The notes: generated by a model not told the origin, from the sequence alone. Positions 10,140-21,606 are shown, counted from the first letter of the stretch. The stretch is DNA of 64,000 nucleotides from [Phialemoniopsis] sp. UDSM-2020 (GCA_018873225.1 JAEILZ010000003.1:1612001-1676000); one strand, 5' to 3'. Made by a program: numbers and translations.

Positions 10140-12596
10140 ATGGCACCCGATATCTTCCTCGTCAACACACTAGACTACACAACTTCTCTTGCCTTTTTGA
10201 CATATATTTCTTACAACATTATCAGAGATCTAGAGCACGGCAAGAACTCGAGGTTATCAAGGAAAATCTATCAAACACTACGGATTGCGCTGCCACTGCT
10301 GATCATCACCTGTGTTGCTGAAGCCTTGCTCATCTTCACAGGAGAGCACCCTTTGAGCAGACAATCATGGATTTTCCATATTGTTCTATCGGCATTTGCC
10401 TGGGGTGTCGTTTGGAGTTGGCGGCATGTTTCTAATCTAGTTTCTGGTGCGGCGTTTGTGTGGTGTCTGTTCGAGATCCCTTTGGCCGCTCTTCATTACG
10501 CAAGACCGACTCACTCTATGCATCCCCTTCAACTTGCATGTCAAGCGATTAGAGTTATCCCGAGTTTGCTTCTGCTTACGGGACAACATCGAGACGAGAT
10601 GGCATCTCGCAAGATAACGCAGCAACAACCGATCGGATCATTCAACAAGTCAGAGTCAGATGGCCTGAACGGCAAGCTAAGACATGGATCCGAATTTTCG
10701 AATGACGAGACAAAAACTTCAAACTCGAAAGAAAGCTCGGACGATGAAGAAGACGATGAAGACGCGGACATGAAGCGACAGCGGGGGGAGCGACTCGAGG
10801 AGATTGGAGGGTGGTCGAGATATCTCAAGCAGTTTTCGATCTTTCTGCCGCTACTCATTCCCAAGAATGACCGCAAGGTACAACTCTGCTTGACTGCCGG
10901 TCTGATCGGTTTGCTCGCGAATCGCGCATTGATCATTCTTATTCCCCACCAACTCGGCATCATGACCGACCAGCTGCTGGCAGGTCGGATGCCCTACGGA
11001 GCCCTGGTAACATGGATGATCTTGAATCTCTTGAATGACGACCAGGGTTTGATACGCTTGATCAGACGCACAGTTCAGATCCATATCAAGCAGTTCTCGT
11101 ACCGCCAGGTCACCAACAAAGCCTTCACCCACGTCATGTCCCTTTCGATGGACTTTCACGCCGAGCGTGATTCGGCGGAGACGATGAAGGCCATCGAGCA
11201 GGGAGAGCCAATCACCAACGTGCTGCAGACTCTGGTCCTTGAGGTCATTCCCGCCGTCCTCGATACAGGAATCTCGTTGATTCTTCTGGCCTGGAGGTTT
11301 AACCCCTTGATTGCTTTGGCTATGGGCATTGCGGCTGCCATATTCGTCTCTGTCGAAGCCACCGCGTCGAGCTGGAACATCAAGGACCGCCAACTGTCCA
11401 ACAAGGCGAAACGAAAGGAGACTCGCGCCATGCACCAGGCCATCCAAGGCTGGCAGATGGTCGCCTACTTCAACATGTTCCGCTTCGAGAGCACCCGTTT
11501 CGAACAGGCCGTGGACAAGCAGCTGGAGGCGAGCAGAAAGTTTGAGTTCAGACAGGCATACACCGACTCATTCCTGGTCGCAATCGTACCCATCACATTC
11601 GCGGTGCTGTCGTCGCTCATCTTTTACGAGATCTCCCAGGGCCGGTCGACTCCTGGCGACTTCATCTTCTTTTTAGACTACTGGCAATTTCTCATCTGGC
11701 CCATCAAGTATCTCGCCGAAGACTACAGCGAGATGATGGCCAAGCTGATCGACGCCGAGCGACTGCTTAAGCTGTTGAACACGAAAGCCTCCATCTCGGA
11801 CAAGCAAGGGGCCAAAGATCTTTGTGTCAAGAAGGGTCGTATTTCTTTCGAGAAAGTGGGATTCTTTTACGACGGCAGAAAGCAGACACTTCGCGATGTC
11901 TCCTTCACTGTTGAGCCGGGACAGACGATAGCGCTGGTGGGCGAGACAGGAGCCGGCAAGTCTACAATTGCCAAGATGCTGCTCCGGTTCCACGACGTTA
12001 CGAGCGGGCGGATCACAATAGACGGAGAGGATATCCGGGACGTTACTCTGAGCTCCCTGCGGGATGCCTTGGGCGTGGTCCCCCAGGACCCTTTGCTGTT
12101 CAACTCGACTGTGCTGGAGAACGTCCGCTACGCCAAGCCGTCCGCCTCAGACGAGGAGGTCTACGAGGCGTGCCGTGCTGCCGCCATCCACGACAGAATC
12201 CTCACATTCCCTGATGGCTACCTGAGCCGGGTGGGAGAGCAGGGAGTCAAGCTGTCGGGCGGCGAGGTGCAGCGCCTCGCCATCGCGCGAGTCTTTCTCA
12301 AGGACCCGTCGATCCTGATCCTGGACGAGGCGACGAGCGCCGTGGACACAAACACCGAGTCAATCATTCAGCGGTCGGTGGGAAAGTTGAGGAAGGGGAG
12401 GTCGAGTATCGTCATTGCGCATCGTCTGTCGACGACTGCGTCGGCGGACCAGGTACTCGTCATACACGACGGAAGAATTGTTGAGCAAGGTACACACGAT
12501 GAGTTGCTGGCCAAGAGGGGCAGGTATGCGACGCTGTGGCAGAAGCAGATACAACGGCACGACGAGGGTGAAGATGTAGACGATGTACAGCTTTAA
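10140..12596 (+). CDS. Half-size ABC transporter of the HMT1/ATM type
   Basis: Intronless gene for 818 residues with one transmembrane domain and one nucleotide-binding domain, plus an N-terminal hydrophobic extension of roughly 150 residues that is typical of HMT1-like (ABCB6-like) proteins. An acidic Ser/Asp/Glu-rich linker follows near residues 185-220. The core contains SMDFHAERDSAETMKAIEQG, the loop characteristic of the ATM/HMT family. ATPase motifs are intact: Walker A GETGAGKST (about residue 600), signature LSGGEVQRLAIAR (about 705), Walker B SILILDEATSAVD, and the His loop IVIAHRLST. Family members sit in vacuolar or mitochondrial membranes and export glutathione- or phytochelatin-linked metals. 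The N-terminal extension favours a vacuolar HMT1-like protein. No metal-detoxification genes flank it. Confidence 0.9.
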   Translation: MAPDIFLVNTLDYTTSLAFLTYISYNIIRDLEHGKNSRLSRKIYQTLRIALPLLIITCVAEALLIFTGEHPLSRQSWIFHIVLSAFAWGVVWSWRHVSNLVSGAAFVWCLFEIPLAALHYARPTHSMHPLQLACQAIRVIPSLLLLTGQHRDEMASRKITQQQPIGSFNKSESDGLNGKLRHGSEFSNDETKTSNSKESSDDEEDDEDADMKRQRGERLEEIGGWSRYLKQFSIFLPLLIPKNDRKVQLCLTAGLIGLLANRALIILIPHQLGIMTDQLLAGRMPYGALVTWMILNLLNDDQGLIRLIRRTVQIHIKQFSYRQVTNKAFTHVMSLSMDFHAERDSAETMKAIEQGEPITNVLQTLVLEVIPAVLDTGISLILLAWRFNPLIALAMGIAAAIFVSVEATASSWNIKDRQLSNKAKRKETRAMHQAIQGWQMVAYFNMFRFESTRFEQAVDKQLEASRKFEFRQAYTDSFLVAIVPITFAVLSSLIFYEISQGRSTPGDFIFFLDYWQFLIWPIKYLAEDYSEMMAKLIDAERLLKLLNTKASISDKQGAKDLCVKKGRISFEKVGFFYDGRKQTLRDVSFTVEPGQTIALVGETGAGKSTIAKMLLRFHDVTSGRITIDGEDIRDVTLSSLRDALGVVPQDPLLFNSTVLENVRYAKPSASDEEVYEACRAAAIHDRILTFPDGYLSRVGEQGVKLSGGEVQRLAIARVFLKDPSILILDEATSAVDTNTESIIQRSVGKLRKGRSSIVIAHRLSTTASADQVLVIHDGRIVEQGTHDELLAKRGRYATLWQKQIQRHDEGEDVDDVQL

Positions 12597-12784
12597 AAGA
12601 GCACGGTTTTCCTCAGTTCCACAGGAATTTGTCCTTCTAGATGTGCTTGGAAGTGATCCGCATTATTGAAACTATGTACTATGTAGACGAAGAAGGATGT
12701 ATCTACGAAACGCCTGAGGTCAAAGTTGGCCGGGTGTGCGCTCTACTGCCAACCCTAGTGCTACCTGATGTCAACACGCACGTC

Positions 12785-14504
12785 TCAAGTCATAAACCTA
12801 AACTGGGGGCTGTTATCCGCCAACTCAGTGACATCAATCGACGCCCCAGGAATCGGCTTGCCGTACTTCCTATCCCTGTACCGGTTCAGCCACGCCAGCA
12901 CCGCGCTGTTCCCGGCCGAGAGCAGCGCCGTAGCGATGCAGAGCCCCATGCAGATAAAGTGGCCCTTGCGGAACTGCGGCGCGTCGGTGCTCGGGTACAA
13001 GAAGGTCCCCGCGATGGACCCCAGGTTGCCGATGGCCGTGTAGTAGCCCATGCCGACGGCGCGCTTGGTCTCGTTGCCGAAGTTGTTGGCGGCCCAGGCG
13101 TGCGTGGGCGGGTACGTCGCGTAGACGCAGGCGACGGCGATGCAGACGCAGGCGTACTTGCCGCGCAGCTGGGCCTCGGGCAGCGTCGCGAGCAGGGCGT
13201 AGGCGATGGTGCCGACGGACATGAGGATCACTATGGGGATGCCGCGCGTGCGGTAGCGGTCCGAGAGCCAGGATGCGATGAACATGACGGCGAAGGCGCA
13301 GGCGTAGGGCGGCACTGTCATGAGGTTTGCCGTTGTTGGTTCTTTGTAGCCGAGGTCTAGTGTCAAATGTCAGTCAGATATCAGATCTGTATGCATGTTG
13401 CTCAATAGACTGACTGGAAATGATAGTGGGCAAGAAGCCAGAAATGGACGACAGGAGGGCGGCGGTTGGGACATAGATGGCGGCTTGTACGTAGAGTCGC
13501 CAGTCGGTGAAAACCCAGATAAGATGCTTCTTCTGAATCTTGCCAGTCTTATCAAAAGATTCGCTGTGATAACGAGCCTCAGCGATCTCTTGATCTTTGC
13601 CTGAGAAGCGGGAGTTCTTGAGAGGTCGGTCCGGGAGCCAGTAGAGGCAGAACAGTCCCAAGCAGAAGCAAGGCAGGGCTTCAATGAGGAACAGCCATTT
13701 CCAGTTGGGCGTCGGACTCTTGATATGCCCAATACCATAGGCAATGAGGCCGCCGAATGCTCTGTTGGAGTGGATTAGTACAGCAATCTCATAACTTTGG
13801 AGCTGGATGAATACCTACCCGGCAATCGCGGTAGGGCCAAGGAACCAGAACACTCTCACTCCCAATTCTGCTCGATGGTACCAGAGCGAGAGATAGTAAA
13901 CGATGCCAGTGCCAAAGAAACCTTCAAAGACACCGATGAAGACGCGACAAGCTAGTAAGCCACTGAGGTTGAAGGCAACGCACTGCATCATGCTTGCAAT
14001 GGCCCATCCGCAGACACCAAAGGCGATCCATTTAGATGGCGGGAAGATACGGTATCCGATGCAGCCTGGCACTTGGCAGAGGACAAGACCAACGTAGAAG
14101 ATCATGACAACGAGTTGCCACTGAGTTGACGTGAGTTTCTCGTTGGCTGAAGCGACGCCTCCCTTGTCTGTGTCGTGGCCTGAGTCGAGACCGTACAGTT
14201 TCGCATTCTATAGAAGTGATAGCTGTCAGTTACTGTGATGCTGAACAAAGGTATTTGGTAAGAAACCTACCGCCACATTGCCGCGGTCTAGATACTCGAA
14301 GAAGTACAGTAGAGAGATGGTCGGCAGAATGATGAAGTTCAACCTGCGCATGTATCGCTTTTGCGCTGCAACCCACTCGGGGTCCTGCAGATGAGTGACC
14401 CCTTTTTGCACCTCGTCAGGAGCGTAATTGCCACCTCCATGAGTGCCGTTGGCCTCATTGAGGGTGGGATCCTCGAGGTGAGTGATGTCGTTGTCAGTTC
14501 CCAT
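12785..14504 (-). CDS. MFS anion:cation symporter (allantoate/nicotinate permease type, Dal5/TNA1-like)
   Basis: Four exons: 14504-14271, 14207-13819, 13761-13415 and 13356-12785, giving 513 residues with frame kept across all joins. Family blocks include LLYFFEYLDRGNVANAKLYG in the first membrane segment, RVFIGVFEGFFGTGIVYYLS, WKWLFLIEALP, and SWLSDRYRTRG in the second half. Proteins of this family import nicotinate, allantoate, pantothenate or other small carboxylates across the plasma membrane. The start at 14504 gives an N-terminus of usual length; an in-frame ATG at 14570 is possible. It is divergent from the LDH2-type dehydrogenase at 15072 and close to other catabolic enzymes, which suggests uptake of an organic acid used by them (inference). 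Confidence 0.9.
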
Positions 14505-15071
14505 ACTGGCGACCGTTGACAGGTTGTTTTGGAGTGTGCCTGTGGCTTTCAGTGGATGGCAACGGGTCAATGTCTGGAAGACAAAGAATGGTAGGGGTCC
14601 ATCTTTGGGCTAATAAGTATTTGCCGATGTCTGCAACCCCGGAATTCGTGTTGTGATGGATTGATGACCAGGACAACTTCCGGAAACAGATTACCTCACC
14701 CCAGCTTCTTGGGGATCCAAGGTGTTGGTGTGGGGAAAGATGGAGAAAGCGCTACTTGACGCACCACCGGCGAAGCGCCGCGGCGATTCTCCTGGAGGTT
14801 GGCCGGGTAGTATCTGGCTGCCCCATCATCAATCGTCGGCGACATGTGGTCGATCATCACTCCACGGTTCCTGTTTGCGGGGTGCTTGAACCCGCGCAAG
14901 TAGTCTATTCATCAAACAGGTTCATGCATGCTCTAGTTCTGTGGAGGTTGTTTTCTTAAAATGGGTTCCTAGAATATCACTTACGGCTCGACAGTACCAC
15001 ACACATGGAGATAGCCTTTCGAGTAGCATAACTTATCGCGTGTCTCGTGTAACTCCACCCCGTCCGAAGCC
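14505..15071. promoter_or_regulatory. Divergent intergenic promoter (permease / LDH2-type dehydrogenase)
   Basis: A 567-bp region between two outward-facing start codons. No other gene is visible, and I could not pick out a specific operator. Confidence 0.4.
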
Positions 15072-16154
15072 ATGTCTTCTGCCACCGTAAACATAAACCC
15101 ATCCTCAGCGCACTCCCTCGTGGCCGCAGTCCTATCCAAGTACAATGTCCCTCAGGACCGAGCAGACCTGATCGCAGAGGCCCTCGTCCTCGCCGACCTC
15201 CGGGGCGTCGACACCCACGGCATCAACCGCCTGGCCGGCTACGTCGAGCGCATCAAGGCCGGCGTCCTGCACCCCGACCCGCCGCTGTCCTTCGACAGCA
15301 AGACGCCCGTGATGGCCCTGCTCGACGCACACAACACCTTTGGCTTCGTGGCAGGGTGCATGGCCGTCGACAGGGCCGCCGAGATGGCGCGCACGTACGG
15401 CATGGGCGCCGTCGCCGTGCGCCGCAGCAACCACTACGGCATGGCGGCGACGTACCTCCTGCGCGCGGCGCGCCAGGGCCTCGCCGCCTTCGCGTTTACG
15501 AATGCGAGCGCGAGCATGCCGCCTTGGGGAGCGCGGGAGCCTCTGCTCGGTACGTCTCCGTTTGCTGTTGCCGTGCCGGGCGGGAAGGAGGGTGATTTCG
15601 TGCTGGACATGTCGCCGAGCGTGGTGGCGAGGGGGAAGATCCGCAAGGCGGCGCGGCGGGGAGAGTCGATCCCGGAGGGCTGGGCGCTTGATTCGGAGGG
15701 AAGGTCGACGACGGACCCGGAAGCTGCACTTGCGGGTGGTGTCGTGTTGCCGATAGGGGGCCCGAAAGGGTCCGGACTGGCGATGATGATGGACATCTTT
15801 GGAGGTGTGTTGTCTGGTGCCGCCTTTGCGGGCAGGGTCAATGACCAGTACAAGAACCTCAAAGAGCCGCAGGATGTTGGTCACTGGTTCTTGGTATTTC
15901 GGCCTGACATCTTCCTGGAGGGCGGCATGGACGAGCTGCGGGAGCGGATGGACACGCTTCTGCGCAGAGTCAGAGAGTGTGACAAGGCCTCAGGAGTAGG
16001 AAGGATTTTTACAAGCGGCGAGATTGAGGCCGAGATGGAGGTCAAGCGGAGGAAAGAAGGCATCACATATACTCGAGGGGAGGTAGATGCACTCAATGCG
16101 TTTGCGGAGGCGAGCGGCGTAGATGTGAGGTTGGAAGAGATGGTGGTCAGCTAG
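15072..16154 (+). CDS. NAD(P)-dependent dehydrogenase of the malate/L-lactate (LDH2) family
   Basis: Intronless gene for 360 residues starting at ATG 15072. It matches the LDH2/MDH2 oxidoreductase family, whose fold differs from classical lactate dehydrogenase: ADLRGVDTHGINRLAGYVER near residue 43-62 with the conserved His, NHYGMAATYLLRAARQG, TNASASMPPWGAREPLLGT, DMSPSVVARGKI, and GPKGSGLAMMMDIFGGVLSG. Known members oxidise malate, L-lactate, ureidoglycolate, 2,3-diketogulonate or sulfolactate; the substrate cannot be assigned. The length is normal. Its stop lies only 30 bp from the stop of the convergent regulator at 16185, and it shares a promoter region with the permease ending at 14504, so the three may be one functional group. 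Confidence 0.9.
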   Translation: MSSATVNINPSSAHSLVAAVLSKYNVPQDRADLIAEALVLADLRGVDTHGINRLAGYVERIKAGVLHPDPPLSFDSKTPVMALLDAHNTFGFVAGCMAVDRAAEMARTYGMGAVAVRRSNHYGMAATYLLRAARQGLAAFAFTNASASMPPWGAREPLLGTSPFAVAVPGGKEGDFVLDMSPSVVARGKIRKAARRGESIPEGWALDSEGRSTTDPEAALAGGVVLPIGGPKGSGLAMMMDIFGGVLSGAAFAGRVNDQYKNLKEPQDVGHWFLVFRPDIFLEGGMDELRERMDTLLRRVRECDKASGVGRIFTSGEIEAEMEVKRRKEGITYTRGEVDALNAFAEASGVDVRLEEMVVS

Positions 16155-16184
16155 CAGGCTCTTGAATTCAAAGTTTACTTATAT

Positions 16185-18617
16185 CTATGAAGGCATGTAC
16201 CACTCCCCAGTAACATTATCCAAGTGATTCTCGGGGAAGCTATCTAGTAGTGAAAAGGGGTCAACATCCATTCCGACGAACTGGGTGTCGCCTGAGAAGT
16301 CAATCTGCATGTCTCGGTATGGGAAGGCCGGTAGGTAGTTTCTCCCCATCAGTATATCCGCAGACGGGATCGTGGCAGTGTCGGTTCTGCTGTTTTCTTC
16401 TGTTGAACCAGGGCTGGTGAAGGCGTCCTTGGAGTTGAGACTGCTGGTGATGATGTCGAGGCTCCTGTCGACTAGTGGACACGTCGTCTTGCCTTCCCTG
16501 AGCGCTCGCAAGTAGGTCTGCAGTATGCGACTTGCATCGAGATCGCCTGCCTTTGCGTCAGGCACAATGACCGATGCACCGGTATAGATGCAGTACACCA
16601 TGAGGTAGGTAAGGCGGGTAAAGCCAAACGTCTTCTCGAGAAGCAACAGGAGTTTCTCGATGTTATCTGATGCCTGGCGGCAGGCGGTACGGTGGATAGA
16701 CTCCGAGTAGAATGGGCGGTGGAGCAGGATGATGGTGGTGTAGTAGAGTAGACTACGAATCATTTTTCAGTAACACCGATGAGTATGAGATGGAGGGTGT
16801 GCCTTACTTTTGAGTGATAATATGCGGAGGAGGACAGACAAGGGGCAGACGATCCGGGTCGTACTTGAGATGAGGGGGCGATCGTCTCCTCCAATTGTCG
16901 AGTTTGCTCCTTATGCTCTTGAGTGAGCCGTCGATATCGGGACTGCCACGGCGCGAATAGAGCTGGAGAATTATATCGTTGAGTATGATTGCAAGTCTGC
17001 AAGAATTTTCAAAGCAGGATATCGCGTGTGATTGCATCGGCGGATAATCTCGTTCAGTCATGCGGCTCGAGTCCGTGTCGTCTCCAAAGTAAGGCGACCA
17101 CAGTTCGTGCTCGGCAAAATCATCCACTGACAGGTCAAGTAGTAATTAGCATCCGCACTGCTTCTCATTGCCTCCATACTTACACAGTTCCAAGGCTGGA
17201 TCATAGGGAGGGTCGACAAGCGCAGGCAGTCGACCTAGGTAGAGGCTGATCGCCCTGTCACAACCTGTTAGTTGGGCGTTGAAACAGTACTTCAAAAAGG
17301 ATAGGTTTCGTACTTGTCCCAGAAATAACAGCTCCAGAACAATCTTCTTCGTATTTCCATATCCTCCGCTGTAAGCTGGCCGAGACTTAGAAGTTTGCCG
17401 TGGTTGTGGTGCAGTCCCAGATCAGTGCTCATCCTGAATGCCATGCCACTGTACAGCCATGCTTGTGATATCGACCCGTATGCCATCTCTCTCGCACTCA
17501 GCTGCAGTAGTGCCTGTACTGTGGGTATTGAACTGGGTTTCTGGATCTCTTGTCCAAGCAAGAGCCGTGCCCTTCCGATCAGCGCTTCGCCAATCTTTGC
17601 ATCATGGAACCGAGAGGCGTGAGCGCATAGTACTGTCAACAAGAACGGAGAGTAGTATTTCCCGCCCGAAGCCATGTCGCCTACAAAAATGCTTAGTCCA
17701 ACTGGCGCAAAGCGATCTCAGATGAGGGATTCACGAGCATCACTCACGCATGAATGCTGGCCTGTACACCCACATGAACATGGGCGCGACCCAGGTCCAG
17801 TGAACTCGAAGAGTCTTTGACAACACCGCTCGCGGTATGTCATTGTCGATAGCTGCATTGCCCACGGCAAACTCCTCCCACGCCCTCGACTCGATTGCCT
17901 TTGATGTCAGCAGCGTACGCACATCAGACTTGGCTGGCTCGGCACTGTATGGCTCCGGACCGGCGAGTTGGGACTCGAGGGCTGGCGCTACGTGCACCGA
18001 TGAAGTCACACCATAGTAACAAAGCTGATCGTCGTTAGTGAGGTTACGGAGCGAGTTGGCGGTCTTTCGTACCTTGCCATTCTCGTCGAGACTTAGCTCA
18101 GAGAGCATTTCTTTGGGCGTCGGTTCCTTGGAAGGACTTCTAGCGGCTAGCGGCGGACTGTGGCTGCTCTGGGGAGCTTCAGGCACAGCATCATCGTGGA
18201 CGTCCTGGGCGCCGAGGGCAGCGTGCTGGGCACTGAATGCCTGTGCGTTGTGCAGGTCTCGCTCGTCTAGAGACCTGCGAAGGTCGTCGATGGTCTGCTC
18301 AGCTTCCTGCAGGCGTTTGGCCATCGCCACAATCTGGGACATAGGAGGCGGCTTCTCATATCGGCATTCATCCTGGTAGACCTCGCAGGTCTTGCACCGA
18401 GGCTGCGCCCCGTCACAGCGCGTCTGCAGGGATGAAGAGCCTCAAATTAGCTTCAACACAACGCCTGAGACAGACTCAGCTGGATATTTGTTACCTTTCG
18501 CGATCGGCAGTTCGCGCACGTCAATCCCCGTTGCGTCCGGGGATTGGCCGGTCGGCTTTTCCCCGGACCGGAGGAGGCGGCACTCGTCTTCCGAGCTCTG
18601 GATGCCGGGGTACTCAT
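16185..18617 (-). CDS. Zn2Cys6 transcription factor with fungal-specific regulatory domain
   Basis: Six exons: 18617-18495, 18423-17748, 17680-17314, 17254-17184, 17126-16808 and 16752-16185, giving 707 residues in a continuous frame. The zinc cluster CANCRSRK/TRCDG...CKTC...C is completed across the first intron with the standard CX2CX6CX6CX2CX6C spacing. A coiled-coil follows (IVAMAKRLQEAEQTIDDL, about residues 70-90). The regulatory domain contains ALLQLSAREMAYGSISQAW, GMAFRMSTDLGLHHN, IRRRLFWSCYFWDK and AISLYLGRLPAL, the order expected of this domain. It sits between the LDH2-type dehydrogenase and the LigI-like amidohydrolase, so regulation of this catabolic neighbourhood is plausible. 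All donors and acceptors are canonical GT-AG. Confidence 0.9.
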
Positions 18618-18956
18618 GGCTCCGTCACTCTCCGCTCAATTCGAGTGTTTCTAGATCGGTAAAGGTCCTGGGAGGGGCAGAAGCTCGTTGATAATACTCT
18701 TGTCAAATGACAGAAACTTCTCGTCGAGTAAGGCCCCGCGTCATGCGGAGACGCTGGTGGTGGGTGGGTCGGTCTAGGTCGGGGCAACAGACATCGGGGA
18801 AACACTAGCCTCTAAAGTGGCGAAAATAACCCTCCTAGGCTTCCTACCCAAGTATGAACAGAAGACAAACGCTACTAGTTTGTTGCTTTTCTATTCACTC
18901 CTAATAATGACTTGGTATGTTTATCTTCTAGTAGACTTGTGGTAGCAGTTTGCCCC
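18618..18956. other. Intergenic region
   Basis: A 339-bp region upstream of the regulator and downstream of the amidohydrolase. Nothing further recognised. Confidence 0.5.
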
Positions 18957-19948
18957 TTATTGCTTGTTACCATCATACTGCCATAACTGCCTCGGGTTGT
19001 CCACCCATATCTTTCTAACCAGTTCGTCTCCATTTGTTGAGGCTTTCTGGCACCATGCCTTGCACCTGGCAATCCAGGCTTGGTCATCTATACGTCTGTA
19101 ATCCTGAACCTTGTTCCTATCGCCACCGGGGTTCGCAGACACACCGCCGCTATGTGGCCAATCGCTGGCCCAAACCACCCTGTCAGGAGCAGTCTGCAAG
19201 ATGGTAATGACATAGTCGTCCAGCCCTGGCAAGTGTTCAAACCTGTAGGTCCCGCTGAGTTTCGTCCACACGGAACCCGACCTGAGCAGGCCCATAAACT
19301 CGCTATATCCCTTCTGTTTCTGCACGGTACCCCTGGAAGGGTCCGGATCTGCGATGTGGTCGATAATGACAGGCAGGCCCAGCTTGGGCACAATATCGAC
19401 CAACTGCGTGACCTGGTCCAGCGCCACATATAACTGTATCGCCCAATTGTATGGCCTTATTCGGTTGGCGAAAACTTCCAATAGACTTGAAAGATCTGCT
19501 GTGTTTATCCTTGTACTTGTTGTTTTCAAGTTGAGACGAACACCGCGAACGCCGGCGTCGTGCAGGCGACGTAATTCCTCTTCCGTGACGGTGTCTGGGT
19601 CGATGCAAGCCACTGCCCGACCTTCCCCTTTTAGCCGTCGAAGTGCATCTACTATCGAGGAATTGTCGTTTTTGTAGACGGAGAAGGCGACTATACAATT
19701 ATGGGCGATTCCTTGTGTCGCCTGAAACCTCAGCAGGTCGTCCAAGTCTGCCTTCTTTGGTCGGTACGGGTGCTCGGGATGGAGAGGAAAGGTTTCCTAC
19801 GCAGTGGTTACCCATTGTTAGCTACTGCATACTAGAGTGAAGGGGTTCAAGGAGCGCACGGGGGACGTACTTCGTCTACCACGTGGACATGACTGTCCCA
19901 TGCTCCGGGCGGAAGCTCCGTGTCGAGATCCAAGGATAATGATCCCAT
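18957..19948 (-). CDS. Amidohydrolase-2 family hydrolase, LigI-like (2-pyrone-4,6-dicarboxylate lactonase type)
   Basis: Two exons, 19948-19871 and 19796-18957, giving 305 residues. The first exon supplies the metal-binding strand GAWDSHVHVVDE, with the HxH pair at His20 and His22, and the second continues ETFPLHPEHPYRPKKA, the N-terminal pattern of the LigI branch of TIM-barrel amidohydrolases. Later blocks are GVRGVRLNLK, LPVIIDHIADPD and DRVVWASDWPHSGG, whose Asp is the usual catalytic residue. LigI opens 2-pyrone-4,6-dicarboxylate in the meta-cleavage pathway of lignin-derived acids; relatives act on other lactones, so the exact substrate is open. No signal peptide is present, so it is probably cytosolic. 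The RraA-like aldolase nearby could act two steps later in such a pathway. Confidence 0.87.
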
Positions 19949-20640
19949 ACTTTATCTGTGAAGATATCGAACAATGGTTTGAGGAGAAAGAAAACGGCTT
20001 GTTAAGCATCAGAGAGGTGCTGCGAGAAATACTTCCGCGTTCTGGGCTGATGTTACAAGCCGTGCTGGAACAATCAGGGTGTTACCCAGCTAGTAGCCAG
20101 TAATGCGCCATGCCGGGGCGTCGTTATGTTCTGGCAGCTCGGAAATAGTCATGTCCAAATCTCGGGATAATTCCGTGAGCTTGCTACTAGCGCAGGTCGA
20201 CGGGGCGGGTCGGAGACAGCCCACGGGCAAACTCCGGCCAAGTGACGATTGACCTGTAATATGAGAAGCTCAACTAACTAGACATTGCTGTTATTTGTAA
20301 TGCGTTCAATTACCCGAATCTACTACATGGCAGTTGCTCTTCAGGGGTTGGGTCGATAGATTGCATGCATGTCTAAGAATTTGGATCATGCCTCTAATTA
20401 GCAAGGGCGTGGGGCTCTTCATGCAATTGAAGTTGTGGCAAACAATGAGTAAAAAAGTACGTGAGTGGTGAGATGATTGACTTTGAGATTGTTGCATTAT
20501 ATCTTAGCAACTTTACCTGAATGTTTTCGTTTATTCCATGGTTGACCAGGAGTTACATGAGGTAGATTGACCATTACCAGATCGGGAAGACATGTGAAAG
20601 TGCCCAGCCATGTTTTATGCTTCTAGATATTCACGGCCAC
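19949..20640. other. Intergenic region, 692 bp
   Basis: It holds the promoter of the LigI-like gene and the 3' side of the D-2-hydroxyacid dehydrogenase gene. Open frames here are short and do not look coding. Confidence 0.5.
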
Positions 20641-21606
20641 TCATACAAGCTTCCCAGGCGCATCCTCCTTGCCCTCCAAGACGGCCAGCAGCGTCTTCAC
20701 CACCGCCACACCGCTATTGCTCTGGTTCTCCCTTGTCGACGCCCCAATGTGCGGTGTCATGATCACATTGTCAAGCGCGAGCAGCCCGTCCCCATACGCT
20801 TCGAGCGTCGGCGGCTCGACCTCCATGGCGTCCAGGACCGCGCCCCAGAGTCGTCCCTTCCGTAGCTCCTCGAGTAGGGCCTTCTCGTCGACGACACCGC
20901 CCCGCGCCGCGTTGATCAAGATGGCGTTGTCCCGCATGGCCGCGAGTTCAGGCGCACCGATCAGCCCCTTTGTCGACGGCAGCAGCGGCACATGCAGCGT
21001 CACCACGTCCGCGACCTCCAGCAGCTCCCGCAGCGTAGACACCCTCGTGTGCGGCAGGTCCGCCGGCCAGACGTCCGCGGGGGCCACGGGGTCGTACGCG
21101 ACGAGCCGCGCCTCGCACGCGCCGGCCCACTTGCGCGCCGCCGCGAGCCCGATGTTGCCCATGCCCACGACGCCGACCGTCTTGCGGAACAGGCTGAGCC
21201 CCAGGGTGTCGCTGCGCTTCACGCGCTCGCCGCGGCGCACGCGGCGGTCGACTTCCGTCACGCGCCGGGCCAGCGAGAAGGCGAGCGCGAGGGAGAACTC
21301 GGCGACGGCCTCGCTGTTGAGCGCGGGCGTGTTGTGCACGGCCACGCCTGCGGACCGCGCGGCGTCGAGGTCGATGTTGTCGACGCCGACGCCCTGCTTG
21401 ACTATCACGCGGAGCTCCTTTGCTGCAGCAAAGTCGGCGCTCGTGATGCGCGTGTCTGAGCGCACGATCACTGCGTCTGCGTCGCTTTGCCAGTCTGCAC
21501 GGCGCGGGTCGGAGGGCAGAACCACGTCGATCCAGTCTGTCGACTGCAGGAGCGCTATGGCGTCCTGGTGGTAAGGGTCGAGGACGAAGACGACCGGCTT
21601 AGCCAT
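20641..21606 (-). CDS. D-isomer-specific 2-hydroxyacid dehydrogenase
   Basis: Intronless gene for 321 residues; the ATG at 21606 gives the N-terminus MAKPVVFVLDPYH, and the longer upstream frame is not needed. The NAD-binding motif GVVGMGNIGLAAARKWAG is a GxGxxG Rossmann loop. Catalytic residues are visible: Arg in INAARGGVVDEKALL, Glu in AMEVEPP, and His in MTPHIGASTREN, the last matching the phosphoglycerate/hydroxypyruvate-reductase branch. The likely reaction is reversible reduction of a 2-keto acid such as glyoxylate, hydroxypyruvate or 3-phosphohydroxypyruvate with NAD(P)H. There is no ACT domain, so it is not full-length SerA. It is divergent from the RraA-like aldolase, separated by 393 bp, which suggests shared control. 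GC at third codon positions is very high here. Confidence 0.92.
   Translation of the reverse strand: MAKPVVFVLDPYHQDAIALLQSTDWIDVVLPSDPRRADWQSDADAVIVRSDTRITSADFAAAKELRVIVKQGVGVDNIDLDAARSAGVAVHNTPALNSEAVAEFSLALAFSLARRVTEVDRRVRRGERVKRSDTLGLSLFRKTVGVVGMGNIGLAAARKWAGACEARLVAYDPVAPADVWPADLPHTRVSTLRELLEVADVVTLHVPLLPSTKGLIGAPELAAMRDNAILINAARGGVVDEKALLEELRKGRLWGAVLDAMEVEPPTLEAYGDGLLALDNVIMTPHIGASTRENQSNSGVAVVKTLLAVLEGKEDAPGKLV

Noticed and set aside
15132..15884. Minus-strand frame opposite the LDH2-type gene
   Set aside because: Shadow frame; Arg/His-rich with no motif.
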